DNA of 12,982 nt from Absidia repens (GCA_002105175.1 MCGE01000075.1:1-12982), one strand, 5' to 3'; counted from the stretch's first letter, positions 1 through 8,410 are shown. Numbers and translations are program-made. The notes: a model not told the origin generated them from the sequence alone.

Positions 1-10
1 GATCTCCAAA

Positions 11-117
11 AGGGATCTGCAAACTTCTAATGATCCTTTAAACATACAACATTGAATCAAACAGAGGGATCTGCAAATTTCTAATGACCTTGAAACACAC
101 ATCATTGAACTAAAGAC
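11..117. repeat. diverged tandem duplication, two units of about 53 bp
   Basis: AGGGATCTGCAAA at 11 recurs as AGGGATCTGCAAA at 65, and both are followed by a similar order of blocks (TTCTAATGA, then AAACA, then CATTGAA). The units run about 11-64 and 65-117 and differ by several substitutions and small indels, so the duplication is not recent. Confidence 0.75.
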
Positions 118-142
118 AAATTTTATGGAACTAAAGACAAAT
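107..142. repeat. 15-nt direct repeat, period 21
   Basis: GAACTAAAGACAAAT occurs exactly at 107-121 and again at 128-142, overlapping the end of the 53-bp duplication. It looks like replication slippage, and no function is implied. Confidence 0.8.
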
Positions 143-888
143 CTTATTGAAAAAAGAGAAAAACTAAGCTAATCACTACATCCCCAAAAATCCTAGAATC
201 AAAATGAAAGGGTTTCCCCATGCATCTTGTAATCGCTATTCTCAAAACCCTTCTAAACTAGTCCTAACAGAAAGCCAAGATCACCAGGTCCCCAACGAGC
301 CAAAAACCGTGACGAAAAAATAATTTTTCATAAAAAAAAAGGAAAGAAAGAGAAAGAGAGAGAAGAAATGGGGATGCCGCTTGTTGAATGTAGGGTTTGT
401 AATAATAGAAAAATAAAGACGTAAGAAAATAAGTGAGATTCTTTGTTATCTTTATTTTAGATTAATGTTGATAATAAAAAGAAAAATAAAATACTAGAGA
501 CTATTTATACAAAATAAAAATAAAATAATGTTTGAGGCCGGTAATCTATGATGTTGGTTATTTGATCATGATTGGTGTTAATACAATTGGAACTAGTAAG
601 AAAACTTTTTCATTGGTTTTCTTATAAGGATTATAAATCGTATCATAATGATTACAAATAAAAAGAATCATGATACTGTAAGTGTATGTTTCATATCTTA
701 TGTAGAGATCATTGGTTTGGTTTTGAAATGGATAAATGATTCATTGGTACCTGAATTTAATTCAAATGCCGCTCTGCTGATTATTCAGGCAGAACATTTT
801 TATTCATGATACGACACCGCTTAAAAAATAATTCAGGCTGTGCGGAGTTTTATTTTCAATCCTGTCACAAAAAATCTGGAAAGCTACA

Positions 889-996
889 GCTATAATAACC
901 CGCCTATACGCTTCAGTATAGCTTACAACAGTAGAATTGCCTGTAGAAATTTATTATTCCAACATCCGCTTCGCCTAAATTTTGCTATAATAACCC
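889..996. repeat. 13-nt direct repeat containing a TATA-like core
   Basis: GCTATAATAACCC is present at 889-901 and again at 984-996, 95 bases apart. The second copy is the TATA-like part of the promoter-like module at 944-1030, so the first may be the remnant of a duplicated module. It lacks the TTCAATAAA block that should follow. Confidence 0.55.
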
Positions 997-1030
997 ACTT
1001 CATTTTATTCAATAAAAAAACCATATCGAT
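944..1030 (+). promoter_or_regulatory. TATA/initiator-like module, flank copy
   Basis: The first 29 bases (944-972) are identical to 8015-8043 in the right arm of the palindrome. They are followed by TATAATAACCC at about 986 and TTTTATTCAATAAA ending near 1016. The TATA-to-TTCA spacing is about 26 bases, which suits a polymerase II TATA box and initiator. Two related modules lie in each palindrome arm with the same spacing. The first ATG downstream is at 1101, the start of a possible spliced gene. The alternative is part of a retroelement LTR, where TATAAAA and AATAAA also lie close together. The repetition is visible; promoter function is inferred. Confidence 0.4.
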
Positions 1031-1100
1031 CCTTATTCTTACAACCGTTCAGACCACCATACGGCAGATTGATCTTCCCTGTTGCTTGCCTCTAGGAGCA

Positions 1101-1600
1101 ATGATACCGGCTATAATTGCCTGGTCTTTTCCCAATATGTTCGATGCTCCCACTAGGGTGAACAAGAAACTATTTATTTTTTTGATGCTGGGGCGTTTGA
1201 TTCCAGTAAAAAAAGGTAGCCTTGTCAGTCTATTAGCGTCTTTGCCCAAGGGCTAGAATAAACCTTCCCATCAAAGATTCATTTGAAAGTGCCAAAGGCA
1301 CAAATCAAGGACAAGAGCTTAGTCTCAGCAACTCGCAGCAACAAGGCCCCTCGACTGCTTACAATACTCCGTCATGTCTATTTAACGCCCTCATCTTATC
1401 TGTAAGTTGCAACTTTTTTTTACACTCAGCAGTATTAGTCAGTTGGATCATGCCTGCTAAAATTTCTTTGTGATATTTTCCCCATGGGTTTCAAACTTCA
1501 ATTTCAAGCGAGTCCTTCAATAACTTTTGAGACAGATATCAGTGTACGATTTCTTCCTCATGTTTTACCGAGTAAGAGGGAGATTAACATCATCATATAG
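1101..1600 (+). CDS. possible small three-exon gene, product unknown
   Basis: The model has exons 1101-1157, 1237-1401 and 1439-1600 (TAG stop), about 127 residues, all joined in phase 0. ATG 1101 is the first ATG after the TATA/initiator-like module at 944-1030. Exon 2 has no ATG of its own and reads as a hydrophilic stretch containing SNSQQQGPSTAYNTPS. Exon 3 stays open for 53 codons and includes FETDISVRFLPHVLP. Intron 2 starts with a consensus GTAAGT at 1402 and has a T-rich tract before TTAG, but at 37 bases it is very short. Intron 1 (1158-1236) has a weak GTGAAC donor. The frame change between 1401 and 1439 requires an intron or a frameshift. I do not recognise the protein. It could also be a decayed element ORF or a chance open frame. 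Confidence 0.22.
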
Positions 1601-1767
1601 ACTATCCCATAAAAGTTGTTTATTTCAGTACCGCTCTTTTCCTTACTATCGCGGGATCAACCCGATAGATTCAATACACCAAACCTAACCTTTCTATACG
1701 GGAGCCCGCACGGAAGTGCTATGACCACCAGGCTCCTCCCTGTCTCCCCCTGTTTGCTAGAATTACG
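1601..1767. other. unique transition sequence before the minisatellite
   Basis: This is mixed-composition DNA with a short imperfect hairpin at 1647-1667 (TATCG and CGATA arms around a GGGATCAACCC centre). No gene is seen. It ends where the CAGACT-type repeat begins, at about 1768. Confidence 0.5.
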
Positions 1768-4150
1768 GATCTATGCTGGCACCAGACTACATTCAACTTC
1801 ATTCAACTTCATTGTCCCCCAGACTTCATCCAACTTCATTGTCCCCCAGACATCATTCAACTTCATTGTCCCCCAGACTTCATTCAACTTCATTGTGCGG
1901 CAGACTTCATTCAGCTTCATTGTCCCCAGACTTCATTCAACTTCATAATCCCCAGACTTCACTCTGCGCCAGACTTCATTCAAATTCATTATCCCCCAGA
2001 CTTCATTGCGCGCCAGACTTCATTCAACTTCATTGTCCCCAGACTTCATTCAACTTCATTGTGCGCCAGACTTCATTCAATTTCATTGTGCGCCAGACTT
2101 CATTGTCATCAGACTTCATTGTGCGCCAGACTTCATTGTCATCAGACTTCATTCTGCGCCACTTCATTGTCCCCCAGACTTCATTCAACTTCATTCAACT
2201 TCATTGTGCGCCAGACTTCATTCAACTTCATTGTCCCCCAGACTTCATTCAACTTCATTATCACCCAGACTTCATTCTGCGCCAGACTTCATTCTGCGGC
2301 AGACTTCATAATCCCCCAGACTTCATTCTGCGCCAGACTTCATTCAACTTCATTATCCCCGAGACTTCATTCTGCGCCAGACTTCATAATCCCCAGACTT
2401 CATTCTGCGCCAGACTTCATTCAACTTCATTCTGCGCCAGACTTCATAATCCCCCAGACATCATTCTGCGCCAGACTTCATTGCGCGCCAGACTTCATTC
2501 AACTTCATTCTGCGCCAGACTTCATAATCCCCAGACTTCATTCTGCGCCAGACTTCATTCAACTTCATTCTGCGCCAGACTTCATAATCCCCAGACTTCA
2601 TTCTGCGCCAGACTTCATTCAACTTCATTATCCCCCAGACTTCATTCTGCGCCAGACTTAATAATCCCCCAGACATCATTCTGCGCCAGACTTCATTGCG
2701 CGCCAGACTTCATTCAACTTCATTATCCCCCAGACTTCATTCTGCGCCAGACTTCATAATCCCCAGACTTCATTCTGCGCCAGACTTCATTCAACTTCAT
2801 TCTGCGCCAGACTTCATAATCCCCCAGACTTCATTCTGCGGCAGACTTCATAATCCCCCAGACTTCATTGCGCGCCAGACTTCATAATCCCCCAGACATC
2901 ATTCTGCGCCAGACTTCATTCAACTTCATTATCCCCCAGACTTCATTCTGCGCCAGACTTCATAATCCCCCAGACTTCATTGCGCGCCAGACTTCATTCA
3001 ACTTCATTCTGCGCCAGACTTCATAATCCCCCAGACTTCATTGCGCGCCAGACTTCATTCAACTTCATTATCCCCCAGACTTCATTCTGCGGCAGACTTA
3101 ATAATCCCCCAGACTTCATTCTGCGCCAGACTTCATTGTGCACCAGACTTCATTCAACTTCATTGTCCCCAGACTTCATTCAACTTCATTCTGCGGCAGA
3201 CTTCATAATCCCCCAGACTTCATTCTGCGCCAGACTTCATTCAACTTCATTCTGCGGCAGACTTCATAATCCCCCAGACTTCATTGCGCGCCAGACTTCA
3301 TTCAACTTCATTATCCCCCAGACTTCATTCTGCGCCAGACTTCATTGTGCGCCAGACTTCATTCAACTTCATTGTCCCCAGACTTCATTCAACTTCATTA
3401 TCCCCCAGACTTCATTCAACTTCATTGTGCGCCACACTTCATTGTCATCAGACTTCATTCTGCGCCAGACTTCATTCAACTTCATTGTCGCCAGACTTCA
3501 TTCAACTTCATTGTCCCCCAGACTTCATTCAACTTCATTGTCCCCAGACTTCATTCAACTTCATTGTCCCAGACTTCATTCAACTTCATTCTGCGCCAGA
3601 CTTCATTCTTCATTGTCCCCCAGACTTCATTCAACTTCATTGTCCCCCAGACTTCATTCAACTTCATTGTGCGCCAGACTTCATTCAACTTCATTGTCCC
3701 CAGACTTCATTCAACTTCATTGTCCCCCAGACTTCATTCAACTTCATTGTGCGCCAGACTTCATTCTGCGCCAGACTTCATTCTTCATTGTCCCCCAGAC
3801 TTCATTCAACTTCATTATCCCCCAGACTTCATTGTGCGCCAAACTTCATTCAACTTCATTGTCCCCCAGACTTCATTCAACTTCATTATCCCCCAGACTT
3901 CATTCTGCGGCAGACTTAATAATCCCCCAGACTTCATTGTGCGCCAGACTTCATTCAACTTCATTGTCCCCAGACTTCATTCAACTTCATTGTCCCCCAG
4001 ACTTCATTCAACTTCATTATCCCCCAGACTTCATTCTGCGCCAGACTTCATAATCCCCCAGATTTCATGCTGCGCCAGACTTCATTCAACTTGATTCTGC
4101 GCCAGACTTCATTCAACTTCATTGTCCCCAGACTTCATTGTCCCCAGGCC
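1768..4150. repeat. minisatellite array, core CAGACTTCATT, left copy
   Basis: About 2.4 kb is made of the core CAGACTTCATT, optionally extended by CAACTTCATT, and joined by a small set of linkers: GTCCCC(C), ATCCCC(C), AATCCCC(C), CTGCGC, GTGCGC, GCGCGC, CTGCGG and, rarely, GTCATC. Units are about 17 or 27 bases and are mixed in irregular order, with some higher-order blocks recurring (for example about 2490-2760). The plus strand is C-rich and G-poor. The monomer has no stop codon in any plus-strand frame, so hundreds of codons stay open in all three; one of these ORFs begins at ATG 1773. These ORFs encode only overlapping frames of the same repeat and are not called as genes. The part right of about 2143 is mirrored in the right arm. 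Confidence 0.95.
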
Positions 4151-5192
4151 TTTCTTTTATTTGCCAGGGCTTTTCTTCGCTTCCCCAAGGTATATCTTAG
4201 GTCCCTTAACCCTCATCCATCATGGTATGGGAGTTAAGGAGGCTAGTTTCCAATCGCGGGATCCAAGGACCCCCACCGGAATTTCGTTGATCAAAAAGTA
4301 CATACTAGCCTCATATAACCCAAAGCCAGCTACCCGACCTATCATCGGTACTTCGGGCGAGCCCTAAGTTCCCCTGACTTCATTGTCCCCAGACCTCATT
4401 GTCCCCCAGACCTTGTCTTCGCTTCCCCAAGGTATATCTTAGGTCCCCTTAACCCTCATCCCATCATGGTATGGAGAGTTAAGGGAGGCGAGTTTCCAAT
4501 CGCGGGATCCAAGGACCCCCACCGGAATTTCTTTAATCAAATAGTACATACTAGCCTCATATAACCCAAAGCCAGCTACCCGACCTATCATCGGTACTTC
4601 GGGTGAGTCCTAAGTTCCCCTGACTTCATTGTCCCCCAGACCTTGTCTTCGCTTCCCCAAGGTATATCTTAGGTCCCCTTAACCCTCATCCCATCATGGT
4701 ATGGAGAGTTAAGGGAGGCGAGTTTCCAATCGCGGGATCCAAGGACCCCACCGGAATTTCGTTGATCAAAAAGTACATACTAGCCTCATATAACCCAAAG
4801 CCAGCTACCGACCTATCATCGGTACTTCGGGCGAGCCCTAAGTTCCCCTGACTTCATTGTCCCCCAGACCTCATTGTCCCCCAGACCTTGTCTTCGCTTC
4901 CCCAGGTATATCTTAGTTACCTCAACCCCCCATCCCATCATGGTATGCAGAGTTAAGGGAGGCTAGTTTCCAATCGCGGATCCAAGGACCCCCCCGGAAT
5001 TTCTTTGATCAAATAGTACATACTAGCCTCATATAACCCAAAGCCAGTCACCCAAGACCTATCATCGGTACTTCGGACGAACCCTAAGTTCCCCTGACTC
5101 ATTGTCCCCAGACCTCATTGTCCCCAGACCTTGTCTTCGTTTCCCCAAGGTATATCTTAGGTCCCCTTAACCCGCATCCCATCATGGTATGC
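4143..5192 (+). repeat. tandem array of about 240-bp units, left copy
   Basis: The anchor TATATCTTAG occurs at about 4191, 4433, 4663, 4907 and 5151, giving periods of 242, 230, 244 and 244. Each unit runs CCTTGTCTTCGCTTCCCC, then TATATCTTAG, CCATCATGGTATG, AATCGCGGGATCCAAGGA, GTACATACTAGCCTCATATA and CGGTACTTCGGG. It closes with one or two monomers of the neighbouring minisatellite (CTGACTTCATTGTCCCCCAG). The third period is short because only one monomer is present. The fifth unit is cut off at CATGGTATGCAACATT. I find no coding or RNA-gene signature in the unit. Confidence 0.93.
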
Positions 5193-5536
5193 AACATTCC
5201 CCCAGACCCGGTTTCCCAGATTTCCAACGAACGGCGGGCAATATCGCCCATATCCGAAGGAATTCCAGTGGACGCCCAAGATTTGGCAAGCGCGCTTTGT
5301 GGTCATCTAAAAACCCGCCTCCCAACCCCCCGGCCCCCAGCCCCCGAACTTCCCTGGAAAAGGATGTAGGGGTCACCACCCACAGTACCCGCCGCATACC
5401 GCCGCCCAAGGGGGGAACGATATTGATGACGAACCCTGAGAACTACCCCAGGAAAGGCCAAAATGGAGCTCGGTGTCATCTTGGCCCTTTGAACTGCAGG
5501 CTAAATTGCCATTTCACGCCCCTTTCGGCCAGCTAG
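5184..5536 (+). pseudogene. GC-rich possible coding remnant, frame uncertain (left copy)
   Basis: This segment is much richer in G and C than the DNA inside it and reads protein-like in more than one frame. From ATG 5184 one frame gives 61 residues including ISPISEGIPVDAQDLASALC and ends at TAG 5367. From ATG 5189 another frame gives 115 residues ending at TAG 5534. A third would end in GGNDIDDEP. Two C runs near 5325-5345 decide which frames join; the right-arm copy has one C fewer in each. It may be a decayed exon or element ORF, or G/C-rich non-coding DNA. I recognise no family. Confidence 0.2.
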
Positions 5537-5870
5537 TCAAGCCCGGCCAGTGGCGAGTGGCATTTTTTTTTCTCCCTCTTAATATTTTTGGGGGTCTAAA
5601 TTGCCAAAGGTATGTTTCGCGACCTAAAATTGGACCTCCGACACCTTATTTGTAGTTTTCGTTCAAAGTCCGCGCCCCATCGGTCAAAACGCTCACACCG
5701 GCCTCCCGCGTTGTTTGAAATACATATATTCCATTACATTCGAGTCCCAGATTGATTGAAAGAGGACCATGCTTCACTAAAGAGACCATGGGTCCAGCGG
5801 GGTTTCAAATGACTTTACAAAATTTTTCTTTTCAAAAAAAAGAAAATTTCTCCTCAAATACAGGCCTTCC
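5537..5870. other. end of GC-rich segment and start of AT-rich arm interior
   Basis: G/C content stays high to about 5725, ending at CCTCCCGCGTTGTTTG, and then falls sharply. A frame at 5473-5655 stays open but begins inside other readings. Beyond 5725 I see only unique AT-rich sequence, with two short related phrases (GGACCATGCTTCACT and AGACCATGGGTCC) at about 5764-5795. No gene is supported. Confidence 0.45.
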
Positions 5871-5931
5871 ATCAAAAAAAAAAATCACTCTTGAAAAAAA
5901 AAATTCACTCTTCTGAAAAAAAAATTCACTT
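5871..5931. repeat. three A-run units, left copy
   Basis: Three consecutive units each consist of 9-11 A followed by ATTCACT or ATCACTCTT, with a period of about 20 bases. The A-run lengths differ from the mirrored T-run lengths at 9218-9278, as expected for sequencing error or slippage. Confidence 0.75.
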
Positions 5932-5975
5932 GGTACAATATCCCGGTGTCGAAGTCTTTAGTGTATGAAATCTAA

Positions 5976-6125
5976 GCATACCGTGGTTATTATTTATTTT
6001 TTTTACTCTGGAATGGGTTGGTCTCAAGACATCTCAATGACGAAGTAGTTTGGATTGCGTTGGGTATAGCGAAGAGATCTGCATTGCAATTCGCTTTGGA
6101 TCATGTCACTAGAAAAGTCTCGTAA
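5976..6125 (+). other. short open segment that reads protein-like
   Basis: One frame is open from after TAA 5973 to TAA 6123 and includes HLNDEVVWIALGIAKRSALQ. It has no ATG start. A GTAAAC that could be a donor lies at about 6122, just before the stop. It could be an exon remnant. With no upstream exon, no recognised family and single-base differences between arms nearby, I do not call it a gene. Confidence 0.15.
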
Positions 6126-6548
6126 ACAAGGTGGGTAGTCTTTTTTTTTTTTAGCGGTTGACCGAACTCAATAGAATTTTTTTTTTGAATAGTAAAATAG
6201 GGTGTCTGGACAACTTGAAGTCAAGGTCTTTACTCATGGTGCACTGTACAGCTTTTGTTTTGTATGTTTTTTTTTTACCTAATGGGCATGACATCGCAAT
6301 GAACAGTTTGAAGATTCCAAAGTGGTCAAGACATCTGAAAGTGGTTGGGAATCCAGTGGGTCAGTTTCTTACAAAGGTAACTTCCGCTATTGGTTTGGCT
6401 CTTCTATTGTAAAATGTCAAGGAACCTTAATGACAAGCTTCTGTAGGCAGATTGTATAGAACAGTATCTTCCAGATGATTAGGTGGAGTGCCGTACTGCC
6501 GTTAGATCTTCTTCAAGTGCTTTGGGTATTGTCAGTGGCAAAATGATC
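6126..6548. other. AT-rich arm interior, fragments of open frame only
   Basis: T runs at about 6140-6151 and 6177-6186 interrupt any reading. A frame at about 6158-6412 is open but starts without ATG. A one-base difference between arms (GTGGGTCAG here, GTGGTCAG in the mirrored copy near 8793) switches it to another open frame. No gene is supported. Confidence 0.4.
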
Positions 6549-6674
6549 CTATAGTGGTGCTACTGTAGGAAGTAAGTTAAAGTAGAATAGGGGACAAGCT
6601 TGGTGAGGGGTGCGTATAGCAGGTGTCTGACAGCACAGTATGAACAATTTAGATTTTCCATGTGGTGAATCCAT
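6549..6674 (-). CDS. small ORF behind a TATA/initiator-like module, left copy
   Basis: On the minus strand, ATG 6674 lies in a GCCATGG context, which resembles a strong Kozak site. It opens 41 codons (MDSPHGKSKLF...) to a TAG at 6549-6551. A TATA/initiator-like module ends about 70 bases upstream (6744-6814). The mirrored copy at 8480-8593 has three T/A where this one has four near 6662, so its protein changes after residue 6 and has 37 residues. Only one version can be right. The product is unknown, and it may be the first exon of a spliced gene or a chance ORF. Confidence 0.2.
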   Translation of the reverse strand: MDSPHGKSKLFILCCQTPAIRTPHQACPLFYFNLLPTVAPL

Positions 6675-6743
6675 GGCAATGGAACTACTAGGTCTTCTTA
6701 CATATTGCAATATTTGATATAAAAAAATAGGAAGACGTTATAG

Positions 6744-6814
6744 AAAAAGTGATATATCAGATGTAGTTTTTATTGAATAAAATGAAAAGTGTTTTTATAG
6801 TAAAATGGGGAAAA
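6744..6814 (-). promoter_or_regulatory. TATA/initiator-like module B, left copy
   Basis: On the minus strand this reads TTTTACTATAAAAC, then TTTTATTCAATAAAAAC, then a TATATCAC element, with about 26 bases from TATAAAA to TTCA. It resembles the modules at 7051-7141 and 944-1030 while the sequence between them does not, so the module is the conserved part. Promoter function is inferred; an LTR-like origin is also possible. Confidence 0.4.
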
Positions 6815-7050
6815 AGAAGGCTATGCTGTTGGGGCTGTGGATGTGTTCGAAGAATGGTAATATGGGTGTAACTTGGGGGGTTGGCTCTCTGTAGATATAA
6901 TTGTATACAATATGCCTGAGTAGTGGATACTTGAGGCTGTGTTTATACCTGTATAGGAATGACAAGTGTGATAGTGTGGGAAATGATTAGTAACAAGTGA
7001 CAAATAAGACTGAAATGGTTGTTATAAATAGGGCAAGAGTAAAAATAAGT
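6815..7050. other. C-poor interval between modules A and B (left copy)
   Basis: On the plus strand this is G/T/A-rich with few C, so on the minus strand it is a G-poor sequence with no ATG. It contains the perfect 10-base palindrome TTGTATACAA near 6900. No gene is seen. It could be a transcribed leader between two start regions. Confidence 0.35.
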
Positions 7051-7141
7051 GATACAATTGATATGGTCTTTATTGAATAAAAGGACAGTGGGTTTTTATA
7101 GTAATAATAGGGGAAGCGGATGTTGGAATAATAAATTTCTA
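7051..7141 (-). promoter_or_regulatory. TATA/initiator-like module A, left copy
   Basis: On the minus strand, the 29-base block shared with 944-972 is followed by ACTATAAAAACCC, TTTTATTCAATAAAG and CATATCAATTGTATCAC. The spacing from TATAAAA to TTCA is about 27 bases. It is the mirrored form of 8015-8104. The inference is the same as for the other modules. Confidence 0.42.
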
Positions 7142-7212
7142 TGATGATAGTGGATTATTGGTAGAGTTCGAGATGAGGGAATAAAATAGTGTATTATGGA
7201 ATAGGTAGATGA

Positions 7213-7395
7213 TTAACCTTTGACGTTGATTGTAGACCAAGTGAAACATAGCCAGTGTAAGGATATGCTGGATAGTGAGATGGTGGGGAAGTAATTTAGC
7301 GGGTGATGAAGTATGAATAAAATAAGGTATAGGGTAGTATCTGTCAAAATGTCAAAGTGAAGAAATATGGGTTGAAGGTCAAGATAGACACTCAT
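7213..7395 (-). CDS. 60-codon hydrophobic ORF, left copy
   Basis: ATG 7395 to TAA 7213 on the minus strand encodes 60 residues (MSVYLDLQPIFLHF...), rich in L, I, F and Y, with a possible membrane stretch in the middle. It is identical in translation to 7761-7943. Because the arms are near-identical as DNA, this does not show selection on the protein. The start lies close to the spacer and upstream of the promoter-like modules, so nothing visible would drive it. It may be a chance ORF. Confidence 0.15.
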   Translation of the reverse strand: MSVYLDLQPIFLHFDILTDTTLYLILFILHHPLNYFPTISLSSISLHWLCFTWSTINVKG

Positions 7396-7453
7396 GCGTA
7401 ACTTCAAAGTAGATTTGCTATACCAAAAATAGGTCTATTTGAGCCGAAAATGT

Positions 7454-7703
7454 ATAGAATCGATCAGAATTGAAACGCATTTAATGATCTGCATAATTTT
7501 AAATTGATTCGCCGACATTTTTTGAAAACTTATATTGCTATTTATGCAACATTATCAATATTTTGGCATTTTTTTGTGTTCCCGAGGTTATATGCATCCC
7601 GTTATTGGTTCCTGATAGTTATAGAACATTATGACAACTTAACTTAATTTAAAAATATCAAGTTTATGTAAAAATATACCATGAAATTGAAGTTGACATT
7701 TTT
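7454..7703. other. 250-bp spacer (loop) between the inverted arms
   Basis: This is AT-rich unique sequence with no counterpart on the other side, no ORF of note and no terminal repeats of its own. It would form the loop if the arms paired. In a fold-back artefact it would be the DNA beyond the switch point that was read only once; in a foldback transposon it would be the central region. Confidence 0.85.
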
Positions 7704-7760
7704 ACATTTTGGCTCAAATAGACCTATTTTTGGTATAGCAAATCTACTTTGAAGTTACGC

Positions 7761-7943
7761 ATGAGTGTCTATCTTGACCTTCAACCCATATTTCTTCACT
7801 TTGACATTTTGACAGATACTACCCTATACCTTATTTTATTCATACTTCATCACCCGCTAAATTACTTCCCCACCATCTCACTATCCAGCATATCCTTACA
7901 CTGGCTATGTTTCACTTGGTCTACAATCAACGTCAAAGGTTAA
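7761..7943 (+). CDS. 60-codon hydrophobic ORF, right copy
   Basis: This is the mirrored copy of 7213-7395, with the same ATG, stop and translation. It precedes the G-poor stretch without ATG codons. The product is unknown, and coding status is doubtful for the reasons given for the left copy. Confidence 0.15.
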   Translation: MSVYLDLQPIFLHFDILTDTTLYLILFILHHPLNYFPTISLSSISLHWLCFTWSTINVKG

Positions 7944-8014
7944 TCATCTACCTATTCCATAATACACTATTTTATTCCCTCATCTCGAACTCTACCAATA
8001 ATCCACTATCATCA

Positions 8015-8104
8015 TAGAAATTTATTATTCCAACATCCGCTTCCCCTATTATTACTATAAAAACCCACTGTCCTTTTATTCAATAAAGACCATATCAATT
8101 GTAT
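8015..8104 (+). promoter_or_regulatory. TATA/initiator-like module A, right copy
   Basis: 8015-8043 matches 944-972 base for base. ACTATAAAAACCC follows at about 8053 and TTTTATTCAATAAAG ends near 8089. No ATG follows until 8451, so a transcript starting here would have a leader of about 370 bases unless it is spliced. Confidence 0.42.
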
Positions 8105-8337
8105 CACTTATTTTTACTCTGCCTATTTATAACAACCATTTCAGTCTTATTTGTCACTTGTTACTAATCATTTCCCACACTATCACACTTGTCATTCCTA
8201 TACAGGTATAACACACAGCCTCAAGTATCCACTACTCAGGCATATTGTATACAATTATATCTACAGAGAGCCAACCCCCAAGTTACACCCATATTACCAT
8301 TCTTCGAACACATCCACAGCCCCCAACAGCATAGCCT
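8105..8337. other. G-poor, ATG-free interval between modules A and B (right copy)
   Basis: The plus strand is made mainly of A, C and T and has no ATG. All three frames contain stops or lack starts. It includes TTGTATACAA at 8245-8254. It mirrors 6815-7050. I see no gene; an unstructured transcribed leader is a possibility. Confidence 0.35.
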
Positions 8338-8410
8338 TCTTTTTCCCATTTTACTATAAAACACTTTTTCATTTTATTCAATAAAAACTACATCTGATAT
8401 ATCACTTTTT
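8338..8410 (+). promoter_or_regulatory. TATA/initiator-like module B, right copy
   Basis: ACTATAAAACAC at about 8353 is followed by TTTTATTCAATAAAAAC ending near 8389 and GATATATCAC at 8396-8405. The spacing matches the other modules. A Kozak-like ATG lies about 125 bases downstream of the TATA (8480), close to the 115 bases between TATA 986 and ATG 1101 in the flank. Confidence 0.4.

Larger units (their letters stand above)
1..719. other. AT-rich unique flank, no gene seen
   Basis: This stretch is strongly A/T-rich, with A runs and a purine-only GA tract at about 341-368. All six frames are broken by stops. Read on the minus strand, the part around 370-200 resembles a pyrimidine-rich, UTR or intron-like sequence, but I see no exon that can be supported. 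Apart from the small duplication at its left end, nothing repeats elsewhere in the window. Confidence 0.6.
2143..7453 (+). repeat. left arm of a giant inverted repeat
   Basis: This arm is the reverse complement of 7704-12982. The inner boundary is set by CTATTTGAGCC at about 7435-7445 against GGCTCAAATAG at 7711-7721, with the match continuing as AAAATGT/ACATTTT to 7453/7704. The outer boundary is only where the window ends: the last bases at 12982 pair with ATCAGACTTCATTCTGCG near 2143. The arm holds the minisatellite, the 240-bp array, a GC-rich segment and AT-rich DNA. It is about 30 bases longer than its partner because the right arm carries more small deletions. Confidence 0.97.

Noticed and set aside
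1049..1249. 66-codon minus-strand ORF
   Set aside because: It begins at a non-ATG codon and lies opposite the candidate exons. I recognise no motif in it.
840..1256. 138-codon plus-strand ORF
   Set aside because: It starts at GTG, runs through the promoter-like module and has no coherent protein character. Its last part overlaps the first exon of the spliced model, which begins at a real ATG.
1773..4094. Long plus-strand ORFs across the left minisatellite (up to 357 codons), some with repeated peptide such as DFIQLHCAP or RLHSTSLSP
   Set aside because: The monomer has no stop codon in any plus frame, so all three frames are open together and encode the same DNA repeat. Only one of the long ones begins at an ATG near the array edge, and there is no non-repeat domain.
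1768..4150. CRISPR-like array
   Set aside because: The repeats are contiguous, with linkers of only about 5-7 bases drawn from a small recurring set. There are no unique spacers and no cas genes, and the DNA is eukaryotic in character.
4143..5192. tRNA or 5S rRNA gene cluster
   Set aside because: The 240-bp unit suggested an rRNA-type or tRNA-type repeat, but it has no convincing A and B boxes, cloverleaf or 5S-like internal promoter.
5820..5945. Transcription terminator or poly(A) tail of a retroposed gene
   Set aside because: There are several separate A runs in a 20-bp tandem pattern, with no target-site duplication and no gene body ending at them.
7213..7943. Conservation of the 60-codon ORF in two copies as evidence of a gene
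   Set aside because: The arms are near-identical as DNA throughout, including non-coding parts, so identity of the two ORFs carries no information about selection.
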